Part shown: positions 31,750 through 40,392 of the stretch, piece by piece
Layout of the letters: every line of letters starts with the position of its first letter
Position numbering within the stretch: position 1 is the stretch's first letter
Source of the DNA: JABCPE02 sp963520375
GTDB taxonomy: Bacteria; Bacteroidota; Bacteroidia; Flavobacteriales; Weeksellaceae
Direction of reading: 5' to 3'
Assembly: GCA_963520375.1 (NCBI GenBank)
Contig: CAUQQF010000017.1
Location: 1-40,445, forward strand
DNA length: 40,445 nt
Position numbers and translations under genes: made by a program
The notes under the pieces: generated by a model
What the model was told of the DNA's origin: nothing
What the model saw: the letters and a program-made list of their open reading frames with translations, nothing else
Databases searched by the model: none

Positions 31750-32919
31750 TTAGTCGTTAGTTTTCTGTTTTTCACCCAAAATGGTATCCGTAATTACGGC
31801 TATTGCGCAGTCTCCTGTGACATTTCCAGCCGTTCCGAAGCTGTCCATAGCAATGTAGAGAGAAATCATCAATGCTTGGCTTTTTTCATCAAATCCCAGC
31901 ATAGAACCGATGATTCCGATAGCCGCCATAATAGCACCACCAGGGACTCCAGGCGCAGCCACCATAGCAATGCCAAGCATAAAAATAAATCCTGCGTAAT
32001 CTAAGAAATCAATTGGCATCTGCTGTACTACCATCAGGGCTATGGTGCAAGCAACTATCTTCAGGGCACTTCCAGATAAATGTATCGTTGCACAAAGAGG
32101 AATAACCAGTTTAGCCACCTTTTCCGAAACGCCGTTTTTGATAGTCTGCTGTAAGGAAACAGGAATGGTAGCAGCCGAAGACTGTGTTCCCAGCGCCGTG
32201 ATATAGGCAGGTATCATATTAACCAGCATGGTGAAAGGATTTTTCCTTCCGATAATTCCAGCGATGGTAAATAAAAATATCAAAAACAAAATATGAAGCC
32301 CAAAAATAATGGCGATAATTTTAATGAAAATAGAAACAATCGTGAAAACTTCGCCCGTATGAGCCATTCCTAAAAAGATTCCAAAAATATACAATGGAAG
32401 CAGTGGAATAAGAATGTGCGCAATGACATTAGAGATGATGATTTCAAACTCTTCAAAAACCTGTAACAATGTAGAATTGTGGATTTTAGAAATTCCTATT
32501 CCTACCATAAAAGCCAAAACCAGCGCCGTCATCACATCAAACATAGGAGGAATGCTCAGCGAAAAATAAGGCTTGATTTCAGTGATTTTTGAAACATCAC
32601 TGAGCGACTGCCCTTCCAAAAGACTTGGGAAAGTGCTGATACTCACGCCATAAGACACAAAACCAGCTAAAAGCGTAGATAAATAAGCCAATCCTGCTGT
32701 TACAAGCACTATTTTACTAGCTGTTCCGCCCAGTTTTCCTATTGATGGGACTATTAGCCCTATGATAATCAAAGGGATACAGAACCCGAGAAACTGACTA
32801 AACAGCCCATTGAAGGTGAGAAAGATTTTTAAAAATTCTTGATTTATAAATTGTCCGAAAATTATACCTAAAACAATAGCAATCAGTATTTGAAGCAAGA
32901 GATTGTTGCTCTTTTTCAT
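31750..32919 (-). CDS. Dicarboxylate/amino acid:cation symporter (DAACS family)
   Basis: An inner-membrane Na+ or H+ coupled uptake system for glutamate/aspartate or C4-dicarboxylates. 389 residues with about eight hydrophobic helices and both re-entrant loops. The serine-rich HP1-like motif TQSSAATIPVSLQ (where GltPh-type proteins have SSSAATLP) and the later VPGGAIMAAIGIIGSML are both visible. The NMDGTAL-like position reads HLSGSALKIVACT, a variant without the usual Asp-Gly-Thr, so the substrate may differ from standard glutamate carriers. It leads a minus-strand block with DUF2851, GNAT and pyrD, and has a clear promoter at 32936-32963. Confidence 0.9.
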   Translation of the reverse strand: MKKSNNLLLQILIAIVLGIIFGQFINQEFLKIFLTFNGLFSQFLGFCIPLIIIGLIVPSIGKLGGTASKIVLVTAGLAYLSTLLAGFVSYGVSISTFPSLLEGQSLSDVSKITEIKPYFSLSIPPMFDVMTALVLAFMVGIGISKIHNSTLLQVFEEFEIIISNVIAHILIPLLPLYIFGIFLGMAHTGEVFTIVSIFIKIIAIIFGLHILFLIFLFTIAGIIGRKNPFTMLVNMIPAYITALGTQSSAATIPVSLQQTIKNGVSEKVAKLVIPLCATIHLSGSALKIVACTIALMVVQQMPIDFLDYAGFIFMLGIAMVAAPGVPGGAIMAAIGIIGSMLGFDEKSQALMISLYIAMDSFGTAGNVTGDCAIAVITDTILGEKQKTND

Positions 32920-32935
32920 TTTTTATAAAATTTCC

Positions 32936-32963
32936 CAAATATAAAATTTATTTCTCATTCAAA
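32936..32963 (-). promoter_or_regulatory. Promoter of the symporter operon
   Basis: Minus-strand TTTG (32960-32963 complement), 16-18 nt spacer, TATATTTG (32936-32943 complement), then ATG at 32919. This is the most complete Bacteroidota promoter together with 15250-15279. It is divergent from the gyrB promoter. Confidence 0.7.
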
Positions 32964-32991
32964 AAACACTGATTTTTATCAAAAAAATATG

Positions 32992-32999
32992 TATCTTTG
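32992..32999 (+). promoter_or_regulatory. gyrB promoter -7 element
   Basis: TATCTTTG at 32992-32999 matches TAnnTTTG; the ATG lies 25 nt downstream. No clear -33 element is seen. Confidence 0.6.
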
Positions 33000-33024
33000 T
33001 AATTCACTAAATTTTTGAAAATAC

Positions 33025-34956
33025 ATGAGCGAAAAACAGTATACAGCGAGTAGTATTCAGGCATTGGAAGGTATTGAGCATGTGCGTCTCAGACCGTCAA
33101 TGTATATTGGAGATGTGGGGGTTAGAGGGCTTCATCACTTGGTTTATGAGGTGGTGGATAACTCTATAGATGAGGCTTTGGCAGGATATTGCGATACTAT
33201 TTCGGTAACGATTCATGAAGGAAATGGTATTTCTGTAAGAGATAATGGGCGTGGTATTCCTGTGGATTTCCACGAAAAAGAACAAAAATCCGCTCTAGAG
33301 GTGGTAATGACCAAAATAGGGGCAGGAGGTAAGTTTGATAAAGATTCTTATAAAGTATCTGGGGGGCTTCATGGTGTAGGGGTTTCGTGTGTGAATGCGC
33401 TTTCTACATCGTTGATAGCTACTGTTCAGAGAGATGGTAAAATCTACCAGCAGAAATATTCACAAGGTAAGGCGCTTGGGAATGTTGAGGAAATTGGTAC
33501 TTCAGAGATTACTGGAACAGAGGTGTTTTTCCAGCCAGATGGATCTATTTTTAATGAATTAGTATATAACTATGATACTTTGGCAGCTCGTCTTCGTGAG
33601 TTGGCCTTTCTTAATAAAGGAATTACCATCACTCTTACAGATGAAAGAGTAAAAGAGGAAAACGGAGAATTTAAAAGCGAAACTTTCTACTCTGAAGGAG
33701 GACTGAAGGAATTTGTAGAATTCATCGATGGAAACAGAGAGGGGATAATGGATGTGATCTTCATGGAAGGAGAGCGAGATGATATCCCTGTGGAAGTAGC
33801 GATGAGATATAATACTTCGTTCAACGAGAACCTGCATTCTTATGTAAATAATATTAACACGCATGAGGGAGGAACTCATTTGGCTGGCTTTAGAAGAGCT
33901 TTGACTAGAACACTCAAAAAATATGCTGATGAACTAGGTATTCCACAGAAAGAAAAAGTGGAAGTTACAGGAGATGACTTCCGTGAGGGGCTTACAGCGG
34001 TGATTTCCGTGAAGGTAATGGAGCCTCAGTTTGAGGGACAGACTAAGACTAAACTTGGGAATTCCGAAGTTTCTGGTGCAGTGGATAAGATAGTGGGAGA
34101 AATGCTCTCTAACTTCCTTGAAGAAAATCCAAACGAAGCCAAGCAGATTGTACAAAAAGTAGTTTTAGCGGCGAAAGCTCGTCAGGCAGCGAAGAAAGCC
34201 CGTGAAATGGTGCAGAGAAAATCGCCATTGGGAGGCTCTGGTCTGCCAGGGAAATTAGCCGATTGTTCATCTAAAGACCCATCTATAAGCGAAATTTTCC
34301 TAGTAGAGGGAGACTCTGCGGGAGGAACAGCCAAAGGAGGAAGAGATAGAAATTTCCAAGCGATTTTACCGCTGAGAGGTAAGATTCTAAATGTGGAAAA
34401 ATCTATGCTTCACAAGGTTTATGACAATGATGAGATTAAAAATATTTATACGGCACTCGGGGTTTCTGTAGGGACAGAGGAGGACAGTAAGGCACTAAAC
34501 TTGTCTAAACTGAGATATCATAAAATAGTAATTATGACCGATGCCGATATAGATGGTTCGCATATTTCTACGCTTATTCTTACCTTCTTCTTTCGTTATA
34601 TGAAAGAGCTTATAGAGAATGGGTATGTATACATCGCATCACCGCCGCTATATCTTCTGAAGAGAGGAAATAAAAAACTCTACGCATGGAATGACAAGGA
34701 GAGAGAGGAGCTTACCAAAGAACTTTCTGCGGATGGCAGAGGCGTGGAAATCCAGCGATACAAAGGTCTTGGGGAGATGAATGCAGAGCAGCTTTGGGAA
34801 ACTACACTTAACCCAGAAAATAGAATCCTAAAACAGGTGACTATAGAAAATGCAGGAGAAGCTGATAGAATATTCTCCATGTTGATGGGAGATGAAGTTC
34901 CGCCAAGAAGAGAATTTATAGAAAAGAACGCAGTCTATGCTAATATAGATGCGTAG
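33025..34956 (+). CDS. gyrB: DNA gyrase subunit B
   Basis: The ATPase subunit of the type IIA topoisomerase that introduces negative supercoils. 643 residues. The GHKL ATPase domain is visible in RPSMYIGD, VDNSIDEALAGYC, DNGRGIPVD and SGGLHGVGVSCVNALS. The TOPRIM domain has EGDSAGGTAKGGRDRNFQA, the acidic DADIDGSHI, and IQRYKGLGEMNAEQLWETT near the end. The length and lack of a long insertion are typical for Flavobacteriia. A strong hairpin terminator follows the stop. Confidence 0.97.
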   Translation: MSEKQYTASSIQALEGIEHVRLRPSMYIGDVGVRGLHHLVYEVVDNSIDEALAGYCDTISVTIHEGNGISVRDNGRGIPVDFHEKEQKSALEVVMTKIGAGGKFDKDSYKVSGGLHGVGVSCVNALSTSLIATVQRDGKIYQQKYSQGKALGNVEEIGTSEITGTEVFFQPDGSIFNELVYNYDTLAARLRELAFLNKGITITLTDERVKEENGEFKSETFYSEGGLKEFVEFIDGNREGIMDVIFMEGERDDIPVEVAMRYNTSFNENLHSYVNNINTHEGGTHLAGFRRALTRTLKKYADELGIPQKEKVEVTGDDFREGLTAVISVKVMEPQFEGQTKTKLGNSEVSGAVDKIVGEMLSNFLEENPNEAKQIVQKVVLAAKARQAAKKAREMVQRKSPLGGSGLPGKLADCSSKDPSISEIFLVEGDSAGGTAKGGRDRNFQAILPLRGKILNVEKSMLHKVYDNDEIKNIYTALGVSVGTEEDSKALNLSKLRYHKIVIMTDADIDGSHISTLILTFFFRYMKELIENGYVYIASPPLYLLKRGNKKLYAWNDKEREELTKELSADGRGVEIQRYKGLGEMNAEQLWETTLNPENRILKQVTIENAGEADRIFSMLMGDEVPPRREFIEKNAVYANIDA

Positions 34957-34976
34957 GAAAATATAAAACCATACCA

Positions 34977-35016
34977 AATAACACTTCTAAAAATTTTTAG
35001 GAGTGTTATTTTTTTA
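34977..35016 (+). terminator. gyrB terminator
   Basis: A long hairpin: AATAACACT pairs with AGTGTTATT, with an inner TCTAAAAA/TTTTTAGG extension and almost no loop, followed by a T-run (35011-35015). Confidence 0.85.
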
Positions 35017-35070
35017 TAAAATAATGATATTTTTCATGATTTAAAATAATACAAATTATAAAAAATATGT

Positions 35071-35078
35071 TACTTTTG
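35071..35078 (+). promoter_or_regulatory. Promoter -7 element of the siderophore uptake pair
   Basis: TACTTTTG at 35071-35078 matches TAnnTTTG, 39 nt before the receptor ATG. No recognisable Fur-box could be made out by eye. Confidence 0.5.
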
Positions 35079-35117
35079 TGTGAAATTTATTTAAAAAAGT
35101 AGCAAAAATATCATTTT

Positions 35118-37706
35118 ATGAATAAAAAAGTATTATTGATTTCAAGTTTGTTGTTTTCCGCAATGGCTTATAGCCAGACTATTAAAGGAAGAATAGTGCA
35201 GGAAACACCTTCTGTTTCATCATTGAAAGTATTGGTGAAAAAGGAAGGAAAGGAATTGGTTTATCCAGTTGATGAAAAAGGTGCGTTTAGTATACTTCTT
35301 CCAGAAGGAGGAATTTATACGCTACAAGTGGTAGAAAATACGAATATTCTATCGGATAGAAATATAATGATAACGGATAGTGAAACATTAGACCTTGGAG
35401 ATATCATTATAAATGAAAATAAAGTAGATAGCACACCTAATATAGAAGAGCCTAAACAAGAAATAAAGGAAGAACAATTAGCAGAAAATAATCCTGAAAA
35501 TAATCCTGAACAGGAAGATCCTACTAATCCTAAGTCAAAAAATAATAAAGAAGATGGCAAAGAACATGTGCTACAAACAGTAGAGATAGTAGGTAGAGCA
35601 AGAAAAGACTATAATAGTGATTACTCTTTCTCTTCTTCTAAAATCGCCCTTAAAAATATGGAAGTGGCGCAGTCAATTTCTACTGTGACTAAGGAGCTTT
35701 TGTCTGATAGACAGGTCTTTATGATGGGAGATGCGCTGAAGAATGTGACAGGGGTGAATGCTACCAGTTATTACAGCCACTATGCGATTAGAGGGGTTAC
35801 CCAAGGATGGGGAAACAGAGATAATAACAGGCTGATCAACGGGATGACGGCTTTTGTGAGCTACATTTCGCCGCCGATGACTATCAACTTGGAAAGGATA
35901 GAAGTTATCAAAGGCCCTGCGAGTATCACTTTTGCGAGTGCCAATGCAGGGGGAACTATCAACATGGTGACTAAAAAACCTTTGAGTGTTGCTAGAAAAG
36001 AAGTAGACCTTACGATAGGAAGCTACGGAACAGTGAGAAGCACCTTGGATTTTACGGGGCCGTTAGAAAAATCAAAAACTTTACTATATCGTTTGAATTT
36101 AGGGTATGAAAACTCACAAAGTTTCAGAGATTTACAAGGAAGTAAGTCTTATATGATAGCGCCTACTATCAGCTATATCCCTAATGAAAAAACAAGAGTG
36201 AATCTAGAATTGGTATTGACTAATACTGACACTAAACTAGACCGAGGACAGCCTATTTTTGGGGTAAAGAAAGGACAAAGCGCCAATCTGCACACCACAC
36301 CTATAAGCTTTGCCATAGGAGCTTCTAATGACTACAATAAAAACCTGAATTTCACGGTGATGAGTAGTCTTTCTCATAAGTTTACAGACAAAATAGGTCT
36401 CAATATGTCCTATATGAAGCATATCTGGGATGAAGATTTATTAGAACACAGAACGGCTAATAAATTTGCGCAAGATATTACAGGGAAGGCTATACCTACT
36501 TTGGTAGAAATGCAGGTTTCTCAAAGAAGACAAAAGACATACTCGGATAACTTTAGCGCGTATTTTAATTTTGATTTTAATATCGGAAACCTGAAAAACA
36601 AAATGGTTGCAGGGTATGACCTGAGCGCTTTTGAAGTGAGTAGAAATGGAGGATGGAATAGAGCGAGAGGATACAGATTGACAAACGGAAAAGTTGCCAA
36701 TAAGTTTAACCCAGCGAATGCAGCGAATTATCTGACTGATGCTAATGGGAACCCAGTGCCGAATGTACCTCATTTTGATTTACAAAATCCTAAATACTAT
36801 GTAGCGAATCTGAATGATTATGTTTTCCAAAGATTAGAAATAACTCCTTTGCATTTTATGACCAATGGAGCTTATTTAATGAATCAAATGAGTTATGGGA
36901 AATTCATCGTTAATTTCGGTATCAGACAAGAATGGTATTTAGATAAAACGAATTATAAACTTAAAAATGAAGTTGCCACAAAACAGCACAAACTGCTGAA
37001 GAGATTAGGCGTTATCTATGAGGCGACTAAAAACATGAATGTATATGCATCATATATAGAAGGATTTGAGGTGCAGACCAATGCTTATTTAGGAACTACA
37101 GCTTATGGTGGTCCATTCTCGCCGATGACATCTAAAATGCTGGAAGGAGGGCTGAAAACAGAATGGCTGGATGGAAAACTGAATGCAAATATTGCTTATT
37201 TTAATATTCATCAGCAAAATGTACTAATGGATGATCCTAATGATAATGATGCGCTGAAAATAGAAGGAGGTGACCAGCGTTCTCAAGGGATAGAGATGGA
37301 GGTTATCGGTAGAATTTTACCAAACTGGCAGGTTAATGCTGGATATTCTTTCATCGATGCTCATACGACAGAAAATGGCGAAAGATACAGAAGTGGAAAC
37401 ACGCCTAAACACAGCTTCAACTTATGGACAAGATATAATTTTGAGCAGGGAGCGCTGAAAAATTTCGGAATAGGATTAGGAGGAAACTATGTAGGAGATA
37501 GAATAGCATGGGCGGACAGGACTTTATCCATTCCTTCTTATGTAGTGGTAGATGCAGCAGTTTATTATAAATTAAATAAAATGCAGCTGGCTGTGAATGT
37601 AGGAAATGTGTTTAACAAAACATACTGGGGCGGGGCATTTGACTACACAAGACTATTCCCTGGAACGCCGAGAAATGTGATGTTTAATGTAAAATATAGT
37701 TTCTAA
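35118..37706 (+). CDS. TonB-dependent siderophore-type outer membrane receptor
   Basis: 862 residues. Signal peptide MNKKVLLISSLLFSAMAYSQ, then a carboxypeptidase-regulatory-like domain (about 22-105, IKGRIVQETPSVSSLKVLVK). A long acidic Pro/Asn/Glu linker (about 106-150) follows. The plug domain contains SISTVTKELLSDRQ, DALKNVTGVNATSYYSHYAI, RIEVIKGPASITFASANAGG and TINMVTKKP. A beta-barrel ends in FNVKYSF with terminal Phe. The plug pattern fits FhuA/FpvA-type ferric-siderophore receptors. It imports its ligand through the outer membrane using TonB energy. The following gene, 20 nt on, encodes the periplasmic binding lipoprotein, so the pair probably serves iron-siderophore uptake. The ligand is not predictable. 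Confidence 0.93.
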   Translation: MNKKVLLISSLLFSAMAYSQTIKGRIVQETPSVSSLKVLVKKEGKELVYPVDEKGAFSILLPEGGIYTLQVVENTNILSDRNIMITDSETLDLGDIIINENKVDSTPNIEEPKQEIKEEQLAENNPENNPEQEDPTNPKSKNNKEDGKEHVLQTVEIVGRARKDYNSDYSFSSSKIALKNMEVAQSISTVTKELLSDRQVFMMGDALKNVTGVNATSYYSHYAIRGVTQGWGNRDNNRLINGMTAFVSYISPPMTINLERIEVIKGPASITFASANAGGTINMVTKKPLSVARKEVDLTIGSYGTVRSTLDFTGPLEKSKTLLYRLNLGYENSQSFRDLQGSKSYMIAPTISYIPNEKTRVNLELVLTNTDTKLDRGQPIFGVKKGQSANLHTTPISFAIGASNDYNKNLNFTVMSSLSHKFTDKIGLNMSYMKHIWDEDLLEHRTANKFAQDITGKAIPTLVEMQVSQRRQKTYSDNFSAYFNFDFNIGNLKNKMVAGYDLSAFEVSRNGGWNRARGYRLTNGKVANKFNPANAANYLTDANGNPVPNVPHFDLQNPKYYVANLNDYVFQRLEITPLHFMTNGAYLMNQMSYGKFIVNFGIRQEWYLDKTNYKLKNEVATKQHKLLKRLGVIYEATKNMNVYASYIEGFEVQTNAYLGTTAYGGPFSPMTSKMLEGGLKTEWLDGKLNANIAYFNIHQQNVLMDDPNDNDALKIEGGDQRSQGIEMEVIGRILPNWQVNAGYSFIDAHTTENGERYRSGNTPKHSFNLWTRYNFEQGALKNFGIGLGGNYVGDRIAWADRTLSIPSYVVVDAAVYYKLNKMQLAVNVGNVFNKTYWGGAFDYTRLFPGTPRNVMFNVKYSF

Positions 37707-37726
37707 TAAATTTAAAATATAGTTTC

Positions 37727-38701
37727 ATGAAAAAACAATTGTTTTTGGCTTTGACTGCCGTAGCGGCGCTGTCTTGTTCAGAGAAAAAAGACGCCGCAGC
37801 AAAGGCTGATACCAAACAAGAAAATAAAGTAGAATATATTTATAAAGATGCAGATAGGGATGTTCCCGTAGTCATCACGACACCGCCTCAGAGAGCAGCG
37901 CTGTTTAATCCATATACTACGGAGATTCTTCTTGCATTGGGATTGGAGGACAGAATCATCATAGGAAGCACAGAGGGAGAGCTTCTTCCTGAGTATAGAG
38001 AAGCCTATGAAAAGGTGCCTCAGAAACTGAAAGGTCACGGTTTCAGAATGAATAAAGAGGCTTTCTTGCTTGCAAAGCCAGATTTTGCGGCGGGAAATAT
38101 TAATGAAGAAACAGCAGGTTCGCCAGAGGAGCTGATGAAATTAGGAATAGCGCCTTATAACCTTAGAAGTTTGGATGATATCCAAAATCCTACGCTGGAT
38201 GATGTCTATGATGATATTATTCTACTGGGTAAGATTTTTAATGTTCCAGACAGAGCCGAAGCGCTTGTTACTAAGCTGAAAAACAAATATAATGAAGCCC
38301 AAAAGGATTTAGTAGTTCCAAAAGATGGCGAAAAAAAGAAAGTTCTGATACTTTCGTATAAAGGAGGAGTGGCGGCTTTTAGTGCTTTGGCGACAGACCT
38401 TGTCAATAAAGCTCATGGGATAAATATCTATGCAGATTTGGATAAAAGATTTGAGTTCGTGACGCCTGAGAGTGTTTTAGAGCGAAATCCAGATGCTATT
38501 TTCATCATAGACATTCAGTCTCGCCCAGAGCCGATAGAGGAGAAAATCAACTTCTTCAAAACCGATCCTGTCTTGAAAAACACCAATGCAGTGAGGAATA
38601 ATCAGGTATATAAAATAGATCTGGAAGATGTGACCCCAGGAGTAAGGAATGTGGATTTCATCATCCGATTGAATAAAATTTTATATCAAAACAAACAATA
38701 A
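37727..38701 (+). CDS. Siderophore/cobalamin-type ABC transporter substrate-binding lipoprotein
   Basis: 324 residues. Lipoprotein signal MKKQLFLALTAVAALSCSEK (lipobox ALSC, Cys at 17), then a Peripla_BP_2 (FecB/BtuF-like) domain: RAALFNPYTTEILLALGLED at the start of lobe 1, KGHGFRMNKEAFLLAKPDFA, and the lobe 2 segment VTPESVLERNPDAIFIIDIQ. It binds the ligand brought in by the receptor upstream and hands it to an inner-membrane permease, which is not in this window. It ends just before a hairpin terminator. Confidence 0.92.
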   Translation: MKKQLFLALTAVAALSCSEKKDAAAKADTKQENKVEYIYKDADRDVPVVITTPPQRAALFNPYTTEILLALGLEDRIIIGSTEGELLPEYREAYEKVPQKLKGHGFRMNKEAFLLAKPDFAAGNINEETAGSPEELMKLGIAPYNLRSLDDIQNPTLDDVYDDIILLGKIFNVPDRAEALVTKLKNKYNEAQKDLVVPKDGEKKKVLILSYKGGVAAFSALATDLVNKAHGINIYADLDKRFEFVTPESVLERNPDAIFIIDIQSRPEPIEEKINFFKTDPVLKNTNAVRNNQVYKIDLEDVTPGVRNVDFIIRLNKILYQNKQ

Positions 38702-38705
38702 TTAC

Positions 38706-38752
38706 AAATAAAAACAGCCGTTCTGCGTGAGCGGCTGTTTTTTGTTATTTAC
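38706..38752. terminator. Terminator repeat, copy 1
   Basis: Hairpin AACAGCCG/CGGCTGTT (stem arms near 38713-38720 and 38731-38738) with flanking A and T runs, active in both directions. The 47 nt 38706-38752 match 39277-39323 with three differences, all in the loop, so this is one of two copies of the same terminator flanking the 38749-39243 gene. Confidence 0.85.
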
Positions 38753-39243
38753 TCAGAATCTTTCATATCCTCTTCATTCCAATCTACTTTTAAGACTTCT
38801 GTTTTTAAATCTTCATAGATTAGGAAGTATTCTCTAAGAATATTTTTTAAATCTTCATAATTTCTAAACTTAGGTTTTTTAATATTTTCATCTAAACTAA
38901 TACCCTTATAATAATTTACTTCTGTACATATTCTCACAAAAACACCTCCAATTAAGAATTTATCTTCAATTATATTTGTCGCTCCAATCACTAACTCCAC
39001 ATTACTATATTTTAAACAAATATTTAAGTAGAATTTTATAATTCCTTTTTTCTCCTCTATCTTAAAAAAGTTATCTTTTTTTACATATTTAGCTGTATAA
39101 CCTATTTTTTTGATTAAATCTAAAACATTTTCTTTAGAATAATCAAGCCTTTCTTCAAATTGAAATTTTACACTCAATTTTTCATATCTTTCAACGAAAG
39201 ATATTTTTTTATATATTTCATATTCTTTTTTACTTAATTCCAT
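38749..39243 (-). CDS. AT-rich hypothetical protein between duplicated terminators
   Basis: 164 residues, very rich in Lys, Ile, Glu, Phe and Tyr; no signal peptide or membrane helix. It starts MELSKKEYEIYKKISFVERY, with a strand-rich centre (VELVIGATNIIEDKFLIGGV) and acidic end (KVDWNEEDMKDSE). No family is recognised; size and composition resemble immunity-type cytosolic proteins. It is visibly more AT-rich than neighbours and is bracketed by two near-identical 47-nt terminator copies, so it was probably inserted between the binding-protein gene and the CDF exporter. Confidence 0.65.
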   Translation of the reverse strand: MELSKKEYEIYKKISFVERYEKLSVKFQFEERLDYSKENVLDLIKKIGYTAKYVKKDNFFKIEEKKGIIKFYLNICLKYSNVELVIGATNIIEDKFLIGGVFVRICTEVNYYKGISLDENIKKPKFRNYEDLKNILREYFLIYEDLKTEVLKVDWNEEDMKDSE

Positions 39244-39276
39244 AAATTATCCTTTTGATAAAAGTTCAACAAATAT

Positions 39277-39323
39277 AAATAAAAACAGCCGTTCCATGTG
39301 AGCGGCTGTTTTTTGTTATTTAC
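39277..39323. terminator. Terminator repeat, copy 2
   Basis: A near-copy (44 of 47 identical) of 38706-38752, with the same AACAGCCG/CGGCTGTT stem. The stop and last codons of the CDF exporter lie within it. Confidence 0.85.
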
Positions 39324-40236
39324 AAAACTCTTGGTCGCATTTACAGCCAGAGCTTTCTATCTCAAAGGTGGAATGCTGGATGTTGTGATGTTCCAGCTTG
39401 TGGCGGAGTTCTTTTTTTATTTGTTCCATTTCTTGGAAACTTATTCCCTCATTTACCACCAGATGGACGGTTAGGGCGTTTTCAGAGCTGCTCATCGCCC
39501 ATATATGGAGGTGGTGGGTGTTTTCTACGGCAGGGATTTCCTCTATTAGTTTTTGGATTTCATTGGGATTAATGCCCTCTGGCACGCCGTTTAGGCTGAG
39601 TTTAATGCTTTCCGTCAAAAGTCCCCAAGTAGAAATCAAAATCACCACAGCGATGATGAAACTAATCACCACATCTGCGAGATTCCAGCCAGTGAAATAG
39701 ATAATCACCCCAGAGATAATCACGCCCACCGAAACCAAAGCATCTACCATCAGATGCAGAAAAGCCCCTTTGATGTTGATATCGTGTTTTTGTCCTTTAT
39801 AAAAAAGAAACGCCGAAATAGCATTGATAACCACGCCTATTGCAGCAGTGATGATGATGCCGCTGCTCTCCATTTGTGGAGGCGTATTCAGCCGTTCCAC
39901 AGCTTCTATGATGATTTTAAAGACAATGAACACCAGCAGAATAGCATTGATGAGCGAAGCCAATATTGAGGCTTTTTTGTAGCCGTAGGTCAGGCTGTGC
40001 GTGCTGGCTTTTTGGGCAAGAATGATACCTACGAGCGAAATCCCTAGGCTGGCGACATCGCTCAGATTGTGGCTCGCATCAGAGATTAAGGCCAAAGAAT
40101 TGATTTTAAAACCGACCGCAAATTCTATCACGGTGTAGAGCAGATTCAGACCGATACCGATATAAAACGCCCTGTTGATATTTTCCAGACTGCTTACGCT
40201 ATGGTGGTGGCAGTGTCCTTCGTGTGAATGTCCCAT
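39316..40236 (-). CDS. CDF-family zinc/cobalt/cadmium exporter (CzcD/ZitB-like)
   Basis: An inner-membrane metal-proton antiporter that lowers cytosolic zinc or similar ions. 306 residues: a His-rich lead MGHSHEGHCHHHSVSS, six hydrophobic helices, and the two intramembrane metal sites ALISDASHNLSDVASLGISL (His/Asp) and HLMVDALVSVGVIISG (His/Asp). A cytosolic ferredoxin-like domain with VENTHHLHIWAMSSSENALT follows. The tail SSGCKCDQEFCK holds three Cys that could bind metal. It is transcribed toward the terminator copy at 39277-39323. Confidence 0.94.
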   Translation of the reverse strand: MGHSHEGHCHHHSVSSLENINRAFYIGIGLNLLYTVIEFAVGFKINSLALISDASHNLSDVASLGISLVGIILAQKASTHSLTYGYKKASILASLINAILLVFIVFKIIIEAVERLNTPPQMESSGIIITAAIGVVINAISAFLFYKGQKHDINIKGAFLHLMVDALVSVGVIISGVIIYFTGWNLADVVISFIIAVVILISTWGLLTESIKLSLNGVPEGINPNEIQKLIEEIPAVENTHHLHIWAMSSSENALTVHLVVNEGISFQEMEQIKKELRHKLEHHNIQHSTFEIESSGCKCDQEFCK

Positions 40237-40336
40237 GATTTTATGATTTTTTATAAAGTAAATAAAAAAGACATTGGAAATTTACGAATTTTTTTTGAAC
40301 TTTATGAAATTAGAGAAGATGGATATTTTAGAAACA

Positions 40337-40371
40337 AAAATAGCCTGTCCCTAAAATTGACAAGCTATTTT
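40337..40371 (-). terminator. Hairpin terminator after the right-edge gene
   Basis: On the minus strand AAAATAGC-TTGTC pairs with GACAG-GCTATTTT (13 bp including one G-T pair) with a short loop, then T-rich sequence. It lies 22 nt past the stop of the gene entering from the right. Confidence 0.75.
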
Positions 40372-40392
40372 ACAATAAAAAATGAAAAAATT

